From positions 2,542,001 through 2,606,000 of the forward strand of contig NZ_CP022282.1 of the NCBI RefSeq assembly GCF_002216065.1: a stretch of DNA of 64,000 nt, given 5' to 3'. The DNA is from Chryseobacterium sp. T16E-39. GTDB taxonomy: Bacteria > Bacteroidota > Bacteroidia > Flavobacteriales > Weeksellaceae. The position numbers and the translations under genes were made by a program. Numbering within the stretch: position 1 is the stretch's first letter; the number at the start of each line of letters is the position of its first letter. A model generated the notes under the pieces. The model saw nothing but the letters and a program-made list of their open reading frames with translations. It did no database searches and had not been told where the DNA came from. Shown here in pieces: positions 25,814 through 37,400 of the stretch.

Positions 25814-26161
25814 TTAATTTTCGTTAAGCCCATCAGCTTTCCATTTAATAAAAATATTGATCTGAGAAGTTGAAAGAGATCCACCTTGTGGCATTTTCCC
25901 AGGATCTCCGTTCGGTCTCTGTATCCGATCCAGAATATTATCAATATTAGCTTTTACGAGATTGTAACTGGTAAACTGAATCGGTCCCGGGCCATTTGCA
26001 GAATGGCAACTGATACAATTGGCGTCTATAATTGGTTTTATATCTGCATTATATTTTACTTGCTGGGTAATTGGCGTCTGATCAGAGATCTCTTCATAGG
26101 TTCTGCTTTCACAAGAAATAAGTAAAGCCACCGATGCGATTATGTATACTAACTTCTTCAT
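25814..26161 (-). CDS. c-type cytochrome lipoprotein
   Basis: 115 aa from ATG 26161; the open frame extends farther upstream into the DUF5777 gene but the lipoprotein signal fixes this start. The lipobox is L-I-S-C17. The heme-binding motif is CISCH (C49, C52, H53) and a likely axial Met is M90 in GKMPQGG. The spacing and PIIDANCISCHSANG style match small single-heme cytochromes anchored to the envelope. It begins 1 base after the preceding stop (26163), so the two are coupled. Electron partners are probably the neighbouring DOMON or YceI proteins; that is inference. Confidence 0.88.
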   Translation of the reverse strand: MKKLVYIIASVALLISCESRTYEEISDQTPITQQVKYNADIKPIIDANCISCHSANGPGPIQFTSYNLVKANIDNILDRIQRPNGDPGKMPQGGSLSTSQINIFIKWKADGLNEN

Positions 26162-26162
26162 C

Positions 26163-27005
26163 TTAAAAAACTCTATAAAGGTTAAACCCAAAGTAAATAT
26201 GCCCTTTTCCCCAATTTCCAACAGCATTAGAAAGATAACCGATATCTGAGTTGAGTTGAGAATTACTGAATACAAGCTGGAAAACATGACCTCCGGTTTC
26301 TATATCCATTCCTACTGATAAAGGATTTTTGTAAAAACTATGATTATCAAAGTTCACAAAATATTCAGCATTCACAGAAATTCTCTTTGATATCTTATAT
26401 CTTCCTCCAAGTCCGGCTAAAAATTGATTTTTATCTTCAATATTCGGATCATATAGGTTTTTATGAATATAAGAAGGGGTTAACTGCAACGATAAATGAT
26501 CATCAAACCTTCTGGAAATCAGTGCCTGCGTCAGATAGGAAAGCCGGTCACTAAAATGAAGATTTGGATAATTATCCTTGTCCAGATCCGTGTTGAGAGC
26601 AAGCACATTATAGCCTACAATATCAACAGGAGAGCTGTCATTTTGTTTAAGCAGCCTATACTTAGCACCTGCTTCAAATGTTTTCTGATTGGTTTCCCTT
26701 GAAAGATTTAAAGATAACCAATCGGTTACTCCATAGATGGCACCTAACTTTGTAGAAGCATCATCCAGCCCAAAGAAATTTTTAAATCCGGTACTGATAT
26801 CACCAAAACGGTGTGCTACTACAATATACCACTCTTTTTTAGCGGCTAGTTTTGTAGATTGACCTGTGACAATCTGTAAAGCCTTAAAGGCAGGTTGAGA
26901 ATTTTCAGTGTTTGTTTTAATGGTGTCGATATCTTTCAGCAAATCTTCCTGTGAATAGGCAAGAGTCGAGGCTAACATCGACAAAAATAAGAGAGTTTTT
27001 GTCAT
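26163..27005 (-). CDS. DUF5777 family outer-membrane beta-barrel protein
   Basis: 280 aa. Signal peptide 1-18 (LAYSQ-E). The body has the alternating pattern of a beta-barrel with aromatic strand ends, including AHRFGDISTGFKNFFGLDDAS, YGVTDWLSLNLSRE and a C-terminal strand GFNLYRVF ending in Phe. HRFG and FFGLD-x-AS are diagnostic of DUF5777, which often accompanies YceI and cytochrome c genes in Bacteroidota. First gene of the five-gene operon; a Crp-like site and a -7 box lie just upstream. Function of the family is not known. Confidence 0.87.
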   Translation of the reverse strand: MTKTLLFLSMLASTLAYSQEDLLKDIDTIKTNTENSQPAFKALQIVTGQSTKLAAKKEWYIVVAHRFGDISTGFKNFFGLDDASTKLGAIYGVTDWLSLNLSRETNQKTFEAGAKYRLLKQNDSSPVDIVGYNVLALNTDLDKDNYPNLHFSDRLSYLTQALISRRFDDHLSLQLTPSYIHKNLYDPNIEDKNQFLAGLGGRYKISKRISVNAEYFVNFDNHSFYKNPLSVGMDIETGGHVFQLVFSNSQLNSDIGYLSNAVGNWGKGHIYFGFNLYRVF

Positions 27006-27032
27006 ACAAATTTTAATAAATAATTAGTATGG

Positions 27033-27077
27033 CAAACTTATAGAGTTATGATTTTAAAAGTGCGTGATAAAAGTCAC
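27033..27077 (-). promoter_or_regulatory. Promoter with Crp/Fnr-like operator for the DUF5777 operon
   Basis: TAAGTTTG (27040-27033 on the - strand) is a TAnnTTTG -7 box. Centred 34 bases farther upstream is GTGA-TAAAAG-TCAC (27064-27077), a perfect GTGA-N6-TCAC dyad as bound by CRP-family proteins. There is no -33 TTG. If the -7 box is at its usual place, the dyad sits near -41, the class II activator position. The regulator gene at 27136 is adjacent. Confidence 0.6.
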
Positions 27078-27135
27078 CTAACAAATTGTATTTATCAATC
27101 ACTCTATTAAAAATAACTATTAAAAACAATTTCTA

Positions 27136-27786
27136 TTAGACTTGACTAACACTTTCATTAATAGCTACTCTTATTCCTTCTTTACTCTGAAAGATCTCTC
27201 CTTCATTTTCAATTTTTTTAAGAACCCTGCTTACAACCTCTCTGGAGGTTCCCAGATTACTGGCAATCTCTCTATGCGTTAATTTTATAGGATGATTTCC
27301 TGTTAAAGTAATTTGCTGTTTGATATAGCTCAATACTCTTTTGTCCAATCTATGGAAAACAGCCTCATTAACCATATTCATTACGTCAATAAATCTTTTA
27401 TCATATTCCTGATAAAAAAGTCGGCTAATTCCGGGAAAGCGAATCAGCCAGTCATGCATTACGGAGACAGGAATTAATAGCACTTCCGAATCTTCTTCAG
27501 TAATTGCATAGATTCTACTGATATAATTGCTGAAAATTGAGGAAAAGGTCATTACACAACTCTCATTAGATCTTACATAATAGTAGATCAGCTCCCGGCC
27601 GTCATTCAGGCAATACACCTTTACAGATCCTGTTATCATGAAAGGGATAAACTTAATTTTTTCCCCCTCGCTGATCAGTTCTGTTTTTGCCTTGATCTTA
27701 TCTGTAATGCCATATTGATGAATTTCATTTATAAAATCCTTCCCCAAAAAACCAAATTTATTATTAATAAATTGATGATCTATCAT
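27136..27786 (-). CDS. Crp/Fnr family transcriptional regulator
   Basis: 216 aa. The N-terminal cyclic-nucleotide-binding-type jelly roll (about 25-140) includes KFIPFMITGSVKVYCLNDGREL. The C-terminal HTH_Crp (150-205) has KLTHREIASNLGTSREVVSRVLKKIENEGEI with the R-E/S-R-E-x-V-x-R recognition helix of the family. No N-terminal Cys cluster is present, so it is not a 4Fe-4S FNR; the effector is unknown. It lies upstream of, and in the same direction as, the envelope operon with a 130-base gap that holds a Crp-type dyad. A -7 box (TATATTTG, 27816-27809) precedes it. Confidence 0.9.
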   Translation of the reverse strand: MIDHQFINNKFGFLGKDFINEIHQYGITDKIKAKTELISEGEKIKFIPFMITGSVKVYCLNDGRELIYYYVRSNESCVMTFSSIFSNYISRIYAITEEDSEVLLIPVSVMHDWLIRFPGISRLFYQEYDKRFIDVMNMVNEAVFHRLDKRVLSYIKQQITLTGNHPIKLTHREIASNLGTSREVVSRVLKKIENEGEIFQSKEGIRVAINESVSQV

Positions 27787-28020
27787 ATATTATATCAAAT
27801 TATGAAAGCAAATATATAAAATGAATTTTTGAATAAATGTTAAATTTTCAATAGACATAATAAAATTATGAATAATTTACTTTATTTAAATTCATAATAA
27901 ATAAAAATTTCTTAATTGATTTAAATTGAATGAAACACATGATTTATTTTGTTTATTCATAATAAAGCAATGCCTGTTATTGAAATGCCCGTTATTGACT
28001 ATTCATATGATGCAAAAAAA

Positions 28021-28044
28021 AATGCCTCAATAAATTGAGGCATT
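28021..28044 (-). terminator. Terminator of the DUF3467-rpo unit
   Basis: AATGCCTCAA/TTGAGGCATT with a TAAA loop; on the - strand it is followed by a run of eight T. It lies 23 bases after the DUF3467 stop. The gap from here to the Crp/Fnr gene (27817-28020) is very AT-rich and shows only a short direct repeat TGCCxGTTATTGA (27971-28000). Confidence 0.85.
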
Positions 28045-28066
28045 CTTATGTATTTTAAGAAAAATC

Positions 28067-28375
28067 TTATGCTTGTACATTGTTACCACCTAATACGAAA
28101 GGCTCAACTTCTTTGATCTCTCCAAATTGTTGCTCGTAGTTAGCGATGTTTTGTTGAAGAGCAGATAATACTCTTTTAGCATGAAGAGGAGCAAGAATAA
28201 TTCTTGATCTTACTTTAGCCTGTTGAACACCTGGCATTAATTGGATGAAATCCACAACAAATTCCGATGGAGAGTGGTTCACTAGTGCTAAGTTAGCATA
28301 GATACCAGCAGCTACCATTTCATTTAATTCAATGTTGATGTTTCCGTCCTGTGGATTTTGATTTTGATTGTCCAT
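28067..28375 (-). CDS. DUF3467 domain-containing protein
   Basis: 102 aa, small and soluble. The DUF3467 pattern is clear: YANLALVNHSPSEFVVDFIQLMPG then AKVRSRIILAPLHAKRVLSAL and a final helical part. The family is widespread in Bacteroidota and is often placed after rpoC, as here (96 bases downstream). Its molecular role is unknown; the fixed position suggests a link to transcription or translation, which is an inference. It is followed by the terminator at 28021-28044. Confidence 0.9.
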   Translation of the reverse strand: MDNQNQNPQDGNINIELNEMVAAGIYANLALVNHSPSEFVVDFIQLMPGVQQAKVRSRIILAPLHAKRVLSALQQNIANYEQQFGEIKEVEPFVLGGNNVQA

Positions 28376-28471
28376 GTTTTCTTTAAATATTTTTTGTTTT
28401 AAATTTTTAAATTATAGACTACGAATATAAATCATTTATAACTTATAATCCATAATCTATAATTAAAAATA

Positions 28472-31400
28472 TTAGTTAATATCTTCGAATTCTTTTTTAG
28501 AACCTACGATTACATTCTGATATTCCTTAAGACCTGTACCTGCAGGGATTCTGTGTCCTACAATTACATTCTCTTTCAGACCGCTTAGGAAATCAATTTT
28601 CCCAGCAACTGCTGCTTCGTTTAGAACCTTAGTCGTTTCCTGGAACGATGCTGCAGACATGAATGATTTAGTTTGTAGAGCCGCTCTTGTGATCCCTTGC
28701 AATACAGGTGTTGCTGTAGCAGGAAGTGCTTCTCTAACTTCAACTAAGTTTTGATCTTCACGCTTCAATTTAGAGTTTTCATCTCTTAATTCTCTTGCTG
28801 TAATCATCTGACCTGGTTTGAATTCTTTAGAATCACCAGCATCAACAACTACCTTAAGACCAAATACTCTGTTGTTTTCTTCTAAGAAATCGTATTTATG
28901 CTCTAAAGCTCCTTCTAGGAATTGAGTATCACCTCCATCAACGATAGATACTTTGGTCATCATCTGTCTTACGATAATTTCAAAATGCTTATCATCAATT
29001 TTTACCCCTTGCAGACGGTAAACTTCCTGAATTTCATTTACAAGATATTCCTGAACCGCAGTTGGACCTTTGATTCTTAAGATATCATCTGGAGTAATAG
29101 AACCATCAGAAAGTGGAGAACCAGCTCTTACGAAGTCATTCTCCTGAACAAGGATCTGGTTAGAAAGTTTTACTAAGTAAATTTTTCTTTCTCCAGTCTT
29201 AGCTTCTACAATAAGTTCACGGTTACCTCTCTTAATTTTTCCGTAAGAAACTACCCCATCAATTTCTGTAACTACAGCTGGGTTTGATGGATTTCTTGCT
29301 TCGAATAATTCGGTTACTCTTGGAAGACCTCCGGTGATATCCCCTGCTTTTGCAGATTTTCTTGGGATTTTGATTAAGACTTTACCAGCCTTAATTTTCT
29401 CACCATCATTAACCATTAAGTGGGCTCCTACCGGTAAGTTATAAGCTCTTTGCTCAACACCTTTGGAATCTACCACCTTCAAGGTAGGTACGGCTTTCTT
29501 ATTTCTAGATTCAGAGATTACTTTCTCTTCAAATCCTGTCTGTTCGTCAATTTCCAGTTGGAATGAAATACCTTGGATAATATCCTCGTATTCTACTTTA
29601 CCAGAAGTTTCTGCAATGATAACCGCGTTATACGGATCCCACTTACAGATAACATCACCTTTCTTCACTTTATCACCTGGTTTTACAGCTAATACTGAAC
29701 CGTAAGGTACGTTAGCAACCATCAATGGTGTTCTTGTTTCGTTATCAGCAACTAATCTAAATTCAGTAGAACGGGATACTACCACTTCAGCAGTATTTCC
29801 GTTTTCATCTTCAGAAGTAATTGTTCTTACTTCATCCATTTCAACGATACCATCTCTTCTAGCAATAATTGAAGGATTTTCAGATACGTTACCTGCAGTA
29901 CCCCCTTGGTGGAAGGTTCTCAATGTTAACTGAGTTCCTGGTTCACCAATTGACTGAGCACCAATTACACCTACTGCTTCACCCATATGGATTACTTTAC
30001 CAGTAGCAAGGTTTCTACCATAACATTTAGCACAGATACCTTTCTTAGCTTCACAAGTTAATGGAGAACGAACTTCAACAGCTTCTAATCCTGTTTCTTC
30101 AATTTTCTTAGCTAACTGCTCGTTGATGATCTGATCTGCTTCAGCGATTAATTCGTCTGTTTCTGGATCATAGATGTTATGAAGAGAAACTCTACCTAAA
30201 ATTCTTTCAGATATTTTCTCAACGATCTCATCATTTTTCTTCAAGGCAGTAACTTCTGTACCTCTTAAAGTACCACAGTCTACTTCCGTAACGATAACAT
30301 CTTGTGCAACGTCTACCAATCTTCTTGTTAAGTAACCAGCATCGGCTGTCTTAAGAGCGGTATCCGCAAGACCCTTACGTGCACCGTGGGTAGAGATAAA
30401 GTACTCAAGGATTGAAAGACCTTCCTTAAAGTTTGCAAGGATCGGGTTTTCGATGATCTCCGCACCAGTAGAACCTGCTTTTTGCGGTTTTGCCATCAAA
30501 CCTCTCATCCCTGATAACTGACGGATCTGTTCTTTAGAACCCCTCGCACCAGAATCAAGCATCATGTATACAGAGTTGAATCCACCTTGATCGGTCTTCA
30601 TTCTGCTCATGATCATTTCAGTTAATCCAGCGTTCGTGTTTGTCCAAACGTCAATTACCTGGTTATAACGTTCTGTGTCTGTAATAAGACCCATGTTATA
30701 GTTAGCTCTAATCTCATCTACAGTACCGATTGCCTGAGCAACCATTTGTTTCTTCTCAACAGGAACTACAATATCTCCAAGTGAGAATGAAAGACCTCCT
30801 TTAAATGCATTTGAATACCCTAAGTCTTTCATTGCATCAAGGAATTTAACCGTTGTAGGGAAATCTGTATCAGCAAGGATTTTACCAATAACGTTTCTCA
30901 ATGATTTCTTAGTTAAAAGTTCATTGATATATCCTACTTGTTTAGGTACAATTTGGTTGAATAAAATTCTACCAACAGATGTTTCAATTAATCTTGTTAC
31001 TAATTCTCCATCTTCTTTGACAGGTAATCTACATCTTACCTTAGCATTTAAAGAAACTTTTCCTTCAGCATAAGCAATTTCTGCTTCCTCAGGAGAATAG
31101 AATGCCAACCCTTCCCCTTTTACTTTCATATCTTCTGTAGAACTCAATTCTTTGGTCATGAAATAAAGACCAAGAACCATGTCCTGAGAAGGTACTGTAA
31201 TTGGAGAACCGTTAGCAGGGTTCAAGATATTTTGAGAACCTAACATCAATAACTGAGCTTCAAGGATCGCTTCAGGACCTAATGGTAAATGTACCGCCAT
31301 CTGGTCACCATCGAAATCGGCATTGAAGGCCGTTGTTACTAACGGGTGTAGTTGAATTGCTTTACCTTCGATCATCTTAGGTTGGAAAGCCTGGATACCT

Positions 31401-32737
31401 AGTCTGTGAAGAGTAGGTGCTCTGTTCAATAGAACAGGGTGACCTTTCATCACATTTTCTAAGATATCATAAACTACAGGTTCTTTTCTATCAATAATTC
31501 TTTTTGCAGATTTTACTGTTTTTACAATTCCTCTTTCAATTAGTTTTCTAATGATAAATGGTTTGTAAAGTTCCGCAGCCATATCTTTAGGAATACCACA
31601 TTCGTGAAGCTGTAAGTTTGGACCTACAACAATTACAGAACGCGCAGAGTAATCTACCCTTTTCCCTAATAAGTTCTGACGGAAACGACCTTGCTTACCT
31701 TTCAATGAATCAGAAAGTGATTTCAATGGTCTGTTTGATTCAGATTTTACTGCTGAAGATTTTCTTGTATTATCGAATAATGAATCTACTGATTCCTGAA
31801 GCATACGCTTCTCGTTTCTTAAGATTACTTCAGGAGCTTTAATCTCCAATAATCTCTTCAAACGGTTGTTTCTGATAATAACTCTTCTGTAAAGGTCATT
31901 TAAGTCAGAAGTAGCGAAACGTCCTCCATCCAATGGAACCAATGGTCTTAATTCTGGTGGAATTACAGGAAGTACACGCATAATCATCCACTCCGGTCTG
32001 TTGATCATTCTTGTATTAGCACCTCTTAATGCTTCTACAACGTTCAATCTTTTCAGAGCTTCAGTTCTTCTTTGCTTAGAACCTTCATTATGAGCTTTGT
32101 GTCTCAAATCAAAAGATAATGCATCAAGATCGATTCTTTTTAATAATTCCTCAACAGCTTCAGCACCCATTTTAGCGATGAATTTGTTTGGATCAGAATC
32201 ATCAAGATATTGATTTTCAACAGGAAGAGTTTCCATGATATCAAGATATTCTTCTTCTGTTAAGAATTCCATTTTATCGAAATCAGAACCATCCAGTTTC
32301 TTAGCAATACCTTGTTGGATCACAACATATCTTTCGTAATAGATAATCATATCCAATTTCTTGGAAGGAATACCTAAAAGGTAACCAATTTTGTTTGGTA
32401 AAGAACGGAAATACCAGATGTGAGCAATAGGAACAACCAAACCAATATGTCCGATTCTTTCTCTTCTTACTTTCTTCTCTGTAACTTCAACCCCACAACG
32501 GTCACAAACAATCCCTTTATAACGAATTCTCTTGTACTTACCACAAGCACATTCGTAATCTTTAATAGGACCAAATATTTTTTCACAGAACAAACCATCT
32601 CTTTCAGGCTTATGCGTTCTGTAGTTAATAGTTTCCGGTTTTAAAACCTCACCTCTTGAATCCTGAAGAATGGATTCGGGAGAAGCTAAACCGATGGTTA
32701 TTTTATTAAATCTACTTGACTTATTTTTATTTGACAT
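28472..32737 (-). CDS. rpoC: DNA-directed RNA polymerase subunit beta'
   Basis: 1421 aa from ATG 32737 ([10 protein letters not shown]); the frame is open 20 codons farther but those residues are not family-like. The N-terminal zinc site is [20 protein letters not shown], the catalytic magnesium loop is [12 protein letters not shown], and the second zinc site is [13 protein letters not shown]. The trigger loop/bridge helix region appears as [19 protein letters not shown]. This is the usual size for Bacteroidota. It is normally directly behind rpoB; here a 1.55-kb membrane protein gene separates them. Confidence 0.98.
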   Translation of the reverse strand: MSNKNKSSRFNKITIGLASPESILQDSRGEVLKPETINYRTHKPERDGLFCEKIFGPIKDYECACGKYKRIRYKGIVCDRCGVEVTEKKVRRERIGHIGLVVPIAHIWYFRSLPNKIGYLLGIPSKKLDMIIYYERYVVIQQGIAKKLDGSDFDKMEFLTEEEYLDIMETLPVENQYLDDSDPNKFIAKMGAEAVEELLKRIDLDALSFDLRHKAHNEGSKQRRTEALKRLNVVEALRGANTRMINRPEWMIMRVLPVIPPELRPLVPLDGGRFATSDLNDLYRRVIIRNNRLKRLLEIKAPEVILRNEKRMLQESVDSLFDNTRKSSAVKSESNRPLKSLSDSLKGKQGRFRQNLLGKRVDYSARSVIVVGPNLQLHECGIPKDMAAELYKPFIIRKLIERGIVKTVKSAKRIIDRKEPVVYDILENVMKGHPVLLNRAPTLHRLGIQAFQPKMIEGKAIQLHPLVTTAFNADFDGDQMAVHLPLGPEAILEAQLLMLGSQNILNPANGSPITVPSQDMVLGLYFMTKELSSTEDMKVKGEGLAFYSPEEAEIAYAEGKVSLNAKVRCRLPVKEDGELVTRLIETSVGRILFNQIVPKQVGYINELLTKKSLRNVIGKILADTDFPTTVKFLDAMKDLGYSNAFKGGLSFSLGDIVVPVEKKQMVAQAIGTVDEIRANYNMGLITDTERYNQVIDVWTNTNAGLTEMIMSRMKTDQGGFNSVYMMLDSGARGSKEQIRQLSGMRGLMAKPQKAGSTGAEIIENPILANFKEGLSILEYFISTHGARKGLADTALKTADAGYLTRRLVDVAQDVIVTEVDCGTLRGTEVTALKKNDEIVEKISERILGRVSLHNIYDPETDELIAEADQIINEQLAKKIEETGLEAVEVRSPLTCEAKKGICAKCYGRNLATGKVIHMGEAVGVIGAQSIGEPGTQLTLRTFHQGGTAGNVSENPSIIARRDGIVEMDEVRTITSEDENGNTAEVVVSRSTEFRLVADNETRTPLMVANVPYGSVLAVKPGDKVKKGDVICKWDPYNAVIIAETSGKVEYEDIIQGISFQLEIDEQTGFEEKVISESRNKKAVPTLKVVDSKGVEQRAYNLPVGAHLMVNDGEKIKAGKVLIKIPRKSAKAGDITGGLPRVTELFEARNPSNPAVVTEIDGVVSYGKIKRGNRELIVEAKTGERKIYLVKLSNQILVQENDFVRAGSPLSDGSITPDDILRIKGPTAVQEYLVNEIQEVYRLQGVKIDDKHFEIIVRQMMTKVSIVDGGDTQFLEGALEHKYDFLEENNRVFGLKVVVDAGDSKEFKPGQMITARELRDENSKLKREDQNLVEVREALPATATPVLQGITRAALQTKSFMSAASFQETTKVLNEAAVAGKIDFLSGLKENVIVGHRIPAGTGLKEYQNVIVGSKKEFEDIN

Positions 32738-32863
32738 AAAAAATGTTTTATTCTCTATTTCTAAATCTTTTATTGTAATATTTTTTCTTAGTTTCAAATG
32801 GAAAATTATTTATCCAAATTTGAATACTTAACAAGCATACTCAAAAGATCAAACCTTACTTGT

Positions 32864-34414
32864 TTATTGTTCTTTTTTTAGTTTCAATAGCATCACGTTA
32901 TCGTAATCTGGCTGCCAGACTTTAAGAGGGTTAGAAAAAGTTTTAACAAGATTAAAATCTTCTAAATTTATTTTACTAACGTTTCTCTTTAGAAAGCTGC
33001 TTCTCATTGCGTAAGAAACACGATCATTTTCATTAACAGCTTCAATTCCTATAAATTTTATAGGTCCTTTTTTCTGAAATCCTGATGGCAATACAACATA
33101 TCTGATGTTATGATCTTCAAGATATCTTTCAAAAGGCATTGATGCAATCTGCGTAAAAAACCCTTTATCTGCTACCAGCCCATCTGCCGGGATGATCTGT
33201 AAATCTGAATAAAATGCTAATTTACCTGGCATATCATAGGTAAAAACCCTAGAATCTGCCGGAAGATTTTTTTTCAGATCTTCTGCAATCACCTGCACTT
33301 TATCTTTTCTGACTTCTTTTATTTCTTCATTGCCTCCTCCTGCATTCGAGCCTAAACTCACATTCGTCTTAGCTTTTATATAAGAAACTGAACTCAAAAA
33401 AATAGTACAGCCAATCAGCAAAAACATTACACTCATCTTTCCCTGCCTAATACTGAATTTCTGTAAAAATAAATTAACAGCATCGTACAGCATAAAAGCA
33501 ACGGCCAGCATCTGCATTACAAAATACCATTGTCCTATCTGTGACTGAAAGTATAAGTTATATAATAACTGTACTATCGCCCCAGCTACGAAGTATAATT
33601 TTAATTTTTTAAAATCAACCTTCGTAAGGAAAAGCAGTCCTACATACATTAAATTCGAAACCAGAAAAATAATCCCCCATCGGTTTCCAAAAATAGAACC
33701 TTCAGCATTTGGAAAACTTGATTTTATTCTCCCGCTTATAGGAACTACATTCCCGAATTCAAATTTATTGTACAATAAATATCCGCCTCCCAAGACAATA
33801 CATATTGCTCCTGCTTTTAACAAATCACCTAACTTGGGTCTTGTATCTCCGAATAAACAATACAATCCTAAAAAAAACAGGATAAAGGCATTGTCTAATC
33901 TCGAGAGAAACACCATACTGGCTGCAAGTCCCAAAAGCCATCCATTTCCAGCTCTGCCTTTTATAAGTAAATTGAGCAGTAATGCAATGCAACATAAATT
34001 AAGGTGTGCCTCTGTTAAATATAAAGTACCAAGCGAGAAAAAAACCAACCCCAAAAAACCGACTCCTGCTATTTTCCCAATTCCTCCATCTTTAAACAAA
34101 GGCTGCAGACATTTTATACTTAAAAAGAACAATACAATCTGTATCAACCACAGTACATAAATCATTTCCTGTTTAGGAAGTGTTATCATGAAATCTGCAA
34201 TGATACACACCAACATCCACAAGGGATGAAAACCATTTGTAGTGTAAATGTCATTGAATTTAAAGCCTAAACCATTTACGAAATTATGCGCTATCTGGGG
34301 ATAAAAGAATCCGTCATCAGCAGGAAATTTCGCTGGGCTCAACAAGAAAAACAAAGCTGGAATAGCAAAAAGCCAATATCCATATTTTTCTATTCTGCCT
34401 AAATTCTGAAACAT
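32864..34414 (-). CDS. Multi-spanning membrane protein, GT-C glycosyltransferase-like, inserted between rpoB and rpoC
   Basis: 516 aa. One N-terminal helix (13-27) is followed by an outside loop with PADDGFFYPQIAHNFVNG; the acidic pair D33-D34 is where GT-C (ArnT/PMT-type) enzymes carry their catalytic Asp. The NGFHPLW motif (60-66) is characteristic of related uncharacterised families. About eight to ten more helices follow to about residue 345, then a soluble C-terminal domain with ADSRVFTYDMPGKLAFYS. It is probably a lipid-linked sugar transferase. It is co-directional with rpoB (51-base gap) and rpoC (126-base gap), so it is likely read by the rpoB transcript. Confidence 0.78.
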   Translation of the reverse strand: MFQNLGRIEKYGYWLFAIPALFFLLSPAKFPADDGFFYPQIAHNFVNGLGFKFNDIYTTNGFHPLWMLVCIIADFMITLPKQEMIYVLWLIQIVLFFLSIKCLQPLFKDGGIGKIAGVGFLGLVFFSLGTLYLTEAHLNLCCIALLLNLLIKGRAGNGWLLGLAASMVFLSRLDNAFILFFLGLYCLFGDTRPKLGDLLKAGAICIVLGGGYLLYNKFEFGNVVPISGRIKSSFPNAEGSIFGNRWGIIFLVSNLMYVGLLFLTKVDFKKLKLYFVAGAIVQLLYNLYFQSQIGQWYFVMQMLAVAFMLYDAVNLFLQKFSIRQGKMSVMFLLIGCTIFLSSVSYIKAKTNVSLGSNAGGGNEEIKEVRKDKVQVIAEDLKKNLPADSRVFTYDMPGKLAFYSDLQIIPADGLVADKGFFTQIASMPFERYLEDHNIRYVVLPSGFQKKGPIKFIGIEAVNENDRVSYAMRSSFLKRNVSKINLEDFNLVKTFSNPLKVWQPDYDNVMLLKLKKEQ

Positions 34415-34465
34415 TCTACCTTCAATGATTTATAAATAAAGCTTGTTCTAATTAAAAGATTTAAT

Positions 34466-37400
34466 TTATTCTTCCAATCTTACGTCTAATCCAAGACCTT
34501 GTAACTCGTGAAGTAATACATTGAATGATTCCGGAATACCTGGTTCAGGCATAGATTCACCTTTTGCAATAGCTTCATAAGTTTTTGCTCTACCAATCAC
34601 GTCATCTGACTTCACAGTCAAGATTTCTCTAAGGATATTTGATGCTCCAAATGCTTCAAGAGCCCAAACCTCCATCTCTCCGAATCTCTGACCTCCGAAT
34701 TGAGCTTTACCTCCTAACGGCTGCTGAGTAATCAATGAGTAAGGACCAATAGAACGTGCGTGCATTTTATCATCAACCATATGTCCTAATTTCAACATAT
34801 AAATTACCCCTACTGTTGCAGGCTGAGTAAATCTTTCCCCAGTACCACCATCATAAAGGTGAGTGTTACCAAATTTAGGAAGACTTGCTTTCTCAGTATA
34901 CTCAGTAATTTGATCAAGAGTTGCTCCATCGAAGATTGGTGTCGCGAACGTCATTCCTAATTTCTGACCAGCCCATCCAAGAACTGTTTCATAAATCTGT
35001 CCGATGTTCATACGGGAAGGTACCCCTAGTGGATTCAATACGATATCTACCGGTGTTCCATCTTCTAAGAATGGCATATCTTCTTCACGAACGATTCTCG
35101 AAACGATACCTTTGTTACCGTGACGTCCTGCCATCTTATCCCCTACATTCAGTTTACGTTTTTTAGCGATATACACTTTAGCTAACTTCATGATTCCTGC
35201 AGGAAGTTCATCTCCGATAGAAATTGCGAATTTCTCACGGTTTTTAACCCCTTGGATATCATTGAACTTGATCTTATAATTATGAATTAATTGTTTGATC
35301 AATTCATTTTTATCGTTATCAACAGTCCAATCTGCACCGCTAACGTTTACATAATCTTCAACTGAAGTCAATAATTTATGAGTGAACTTCACACCTTTAC
35401 CGATGATTTCTTCATCAAGGTCGTTGGTAACCCCTTGAGAAGTTTTCCCGCTTACAAGTGTATTTAATTTTTCAATTAAAGTATTTCTCAACTCATCAAA
35501 CTTAGCCTTGTAAGTGTTTTCAATTTCTTCAAGTTTAAGTTTCTCTTCAGTTCTCTTCTTTTTATCTTTAATATTTCTAGAGAACAATTTCTTGTTGATC
35601 ACAACACCTCTTAATGAAGAATCTGCTTTTAATGAAGCATCTTTTACATCACCAGCTTTGTCACCAAAAATCGCTCTAAGAAGTTTCTCTTCAGGAGTTG
35701 GGTCAGATTCCCCTTTAGGTGTGATCTTACCGATCATAATATCACCAGGCTTCACTTCAGCACCAATTCTGATCATTCCGTTTTCATCAAGATCTTTAGT
35801 AGCTTCTTCTGAAACGTTAGGAATATCTGCTGTCAATTCTTCCATACCTAATTTGGTATCACGAACTTCAAGAGAATACTCATCTACGTGGATAGAAGTA
35901 AACCAGTCTTCACGAACAACTTTTTCATTGATTACGATCGCATCCTCAAAGTTATATCCTTTCCAAGGCATGAACGCAACCACTAAGTTTCTACCAAGAG
36001 CTAATTCTCCATTTTCAGTAGCATAACCATCACAAAGTACCTGTCCTTTTTCCACTGTTTCACCAATTCTTACGTTTGGTCTTAGTGTAATCGTTGTACT
36101 CTGGTTGGTTTTTCTAAACTTAGTAAGATTATATGTTTTTGTAGCAGATTCGAAAGATACAAGATCCTCGTCATCGCTTCTTTCATATTTAATAGTGATC
36201 TTATCAGCATCTACATACTCTACAGTACCAGTACCTTCAGCATTGATCAAAATTCTAGAATCTCTTGCAACTTGTTGCTCAAGCCCAGTACCAACGATTG
36301 GAGCCTGTGGCTTCAATAGAGGAACGGCCTGACGCATCATGTTGGATCCCATCAATGCACGGTTCGCATCATCATGCTCCAAGAATGGAATTAATGAAGC
36401 TGAAATACCAGAAATCTGGTTTGGTGCAACATCGATAAGGTTTACCTGAGATGGTTCAACTACCGGATAATCTCCGTCTAGTCTTGCAATGATTCTGTCG
36501 GTAACGAATTCACCATTATCATTCAACTCAACGTTTGCCTGAGCAATTACCTTGTCTTCTTCATCTTCTGCATTAAGATAAATAGGAGCAGCGCTAAGAT
36601 CAATCTTACTATCTTCTACTTTTCTATATGGAGTTTCAATGAAACCAAGGTTGTTAATTTTCGCATAAATACCTAAAGAAGAAATCAAACCAATGTTTGG
36701 TCCTTCAGGAGTTTCAATCGGACAAATTCTTCCGTAGTGAGTATGGTGAACGTCACGAACCTCGAAACCTGCTCTTTCTCTTGATAAACCACCAGGCCCT
36801 AGTGCAGATAATCTTCTCTTGTGAGTGATCTCTGATAATGGGTTGGTTTGGTCCATAAACTGAGAAAGCTGGTTGGTACCAAAGAATGAGTTAATAACAG
36901 ATGTTAAAGTCTTAGCATTAACAAGATCAAGTGGAGTAAAGATTTCGTTATCTCTAACGTTCATTCTTTCTTTGATCGTTCTTGCAATTCTTGAAAGACC
37001 TACACCGAACTGTCCTGCTAATTGCTCACCAACAGTTTTAATTCTTCTGTTTGATAAGTGGTCAATATCATCAACCTCCGCCTTAGAGTTTACCAATTCG
37101 ATCAAGTGTCTTACGATCGCAATGATATCTTCTTTTGTAAGTACTTCAGTTGTTGTAGGAATATTAAGACCTAACTTTTTGTTCAATCTGTAACGTCCTA
37201 CTTCTCCTAATGAGTATCTCTGCTCAGAGAAGAATAATTTCTCAATAATTCCTCTTGCTGTTTCCTCATCTGGTGGATCTGCATTTCTTAACTGACGGTA
37301 AATATATTCTACTGCTTCTTTTTCAGAGTTAGTAGGGTCTTTTTGTAATGTATTCTGGATGATAGAGAATTCATTGCTGTTTTCTTTGTGAATCAAGATA

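Noticed and set aside
32738..32797. Longer rpoC frame starting at 32797
   Set aside because: The 20 extra residues are not family-like; [10 protein letters not shown] matches the usual start region.
35514..36026. 170-codon + strand ORF opposite rpoB
   Set aside because: Lies wholly antisense to a conserved gene, Ser/Leu-rich shadow with no start context.
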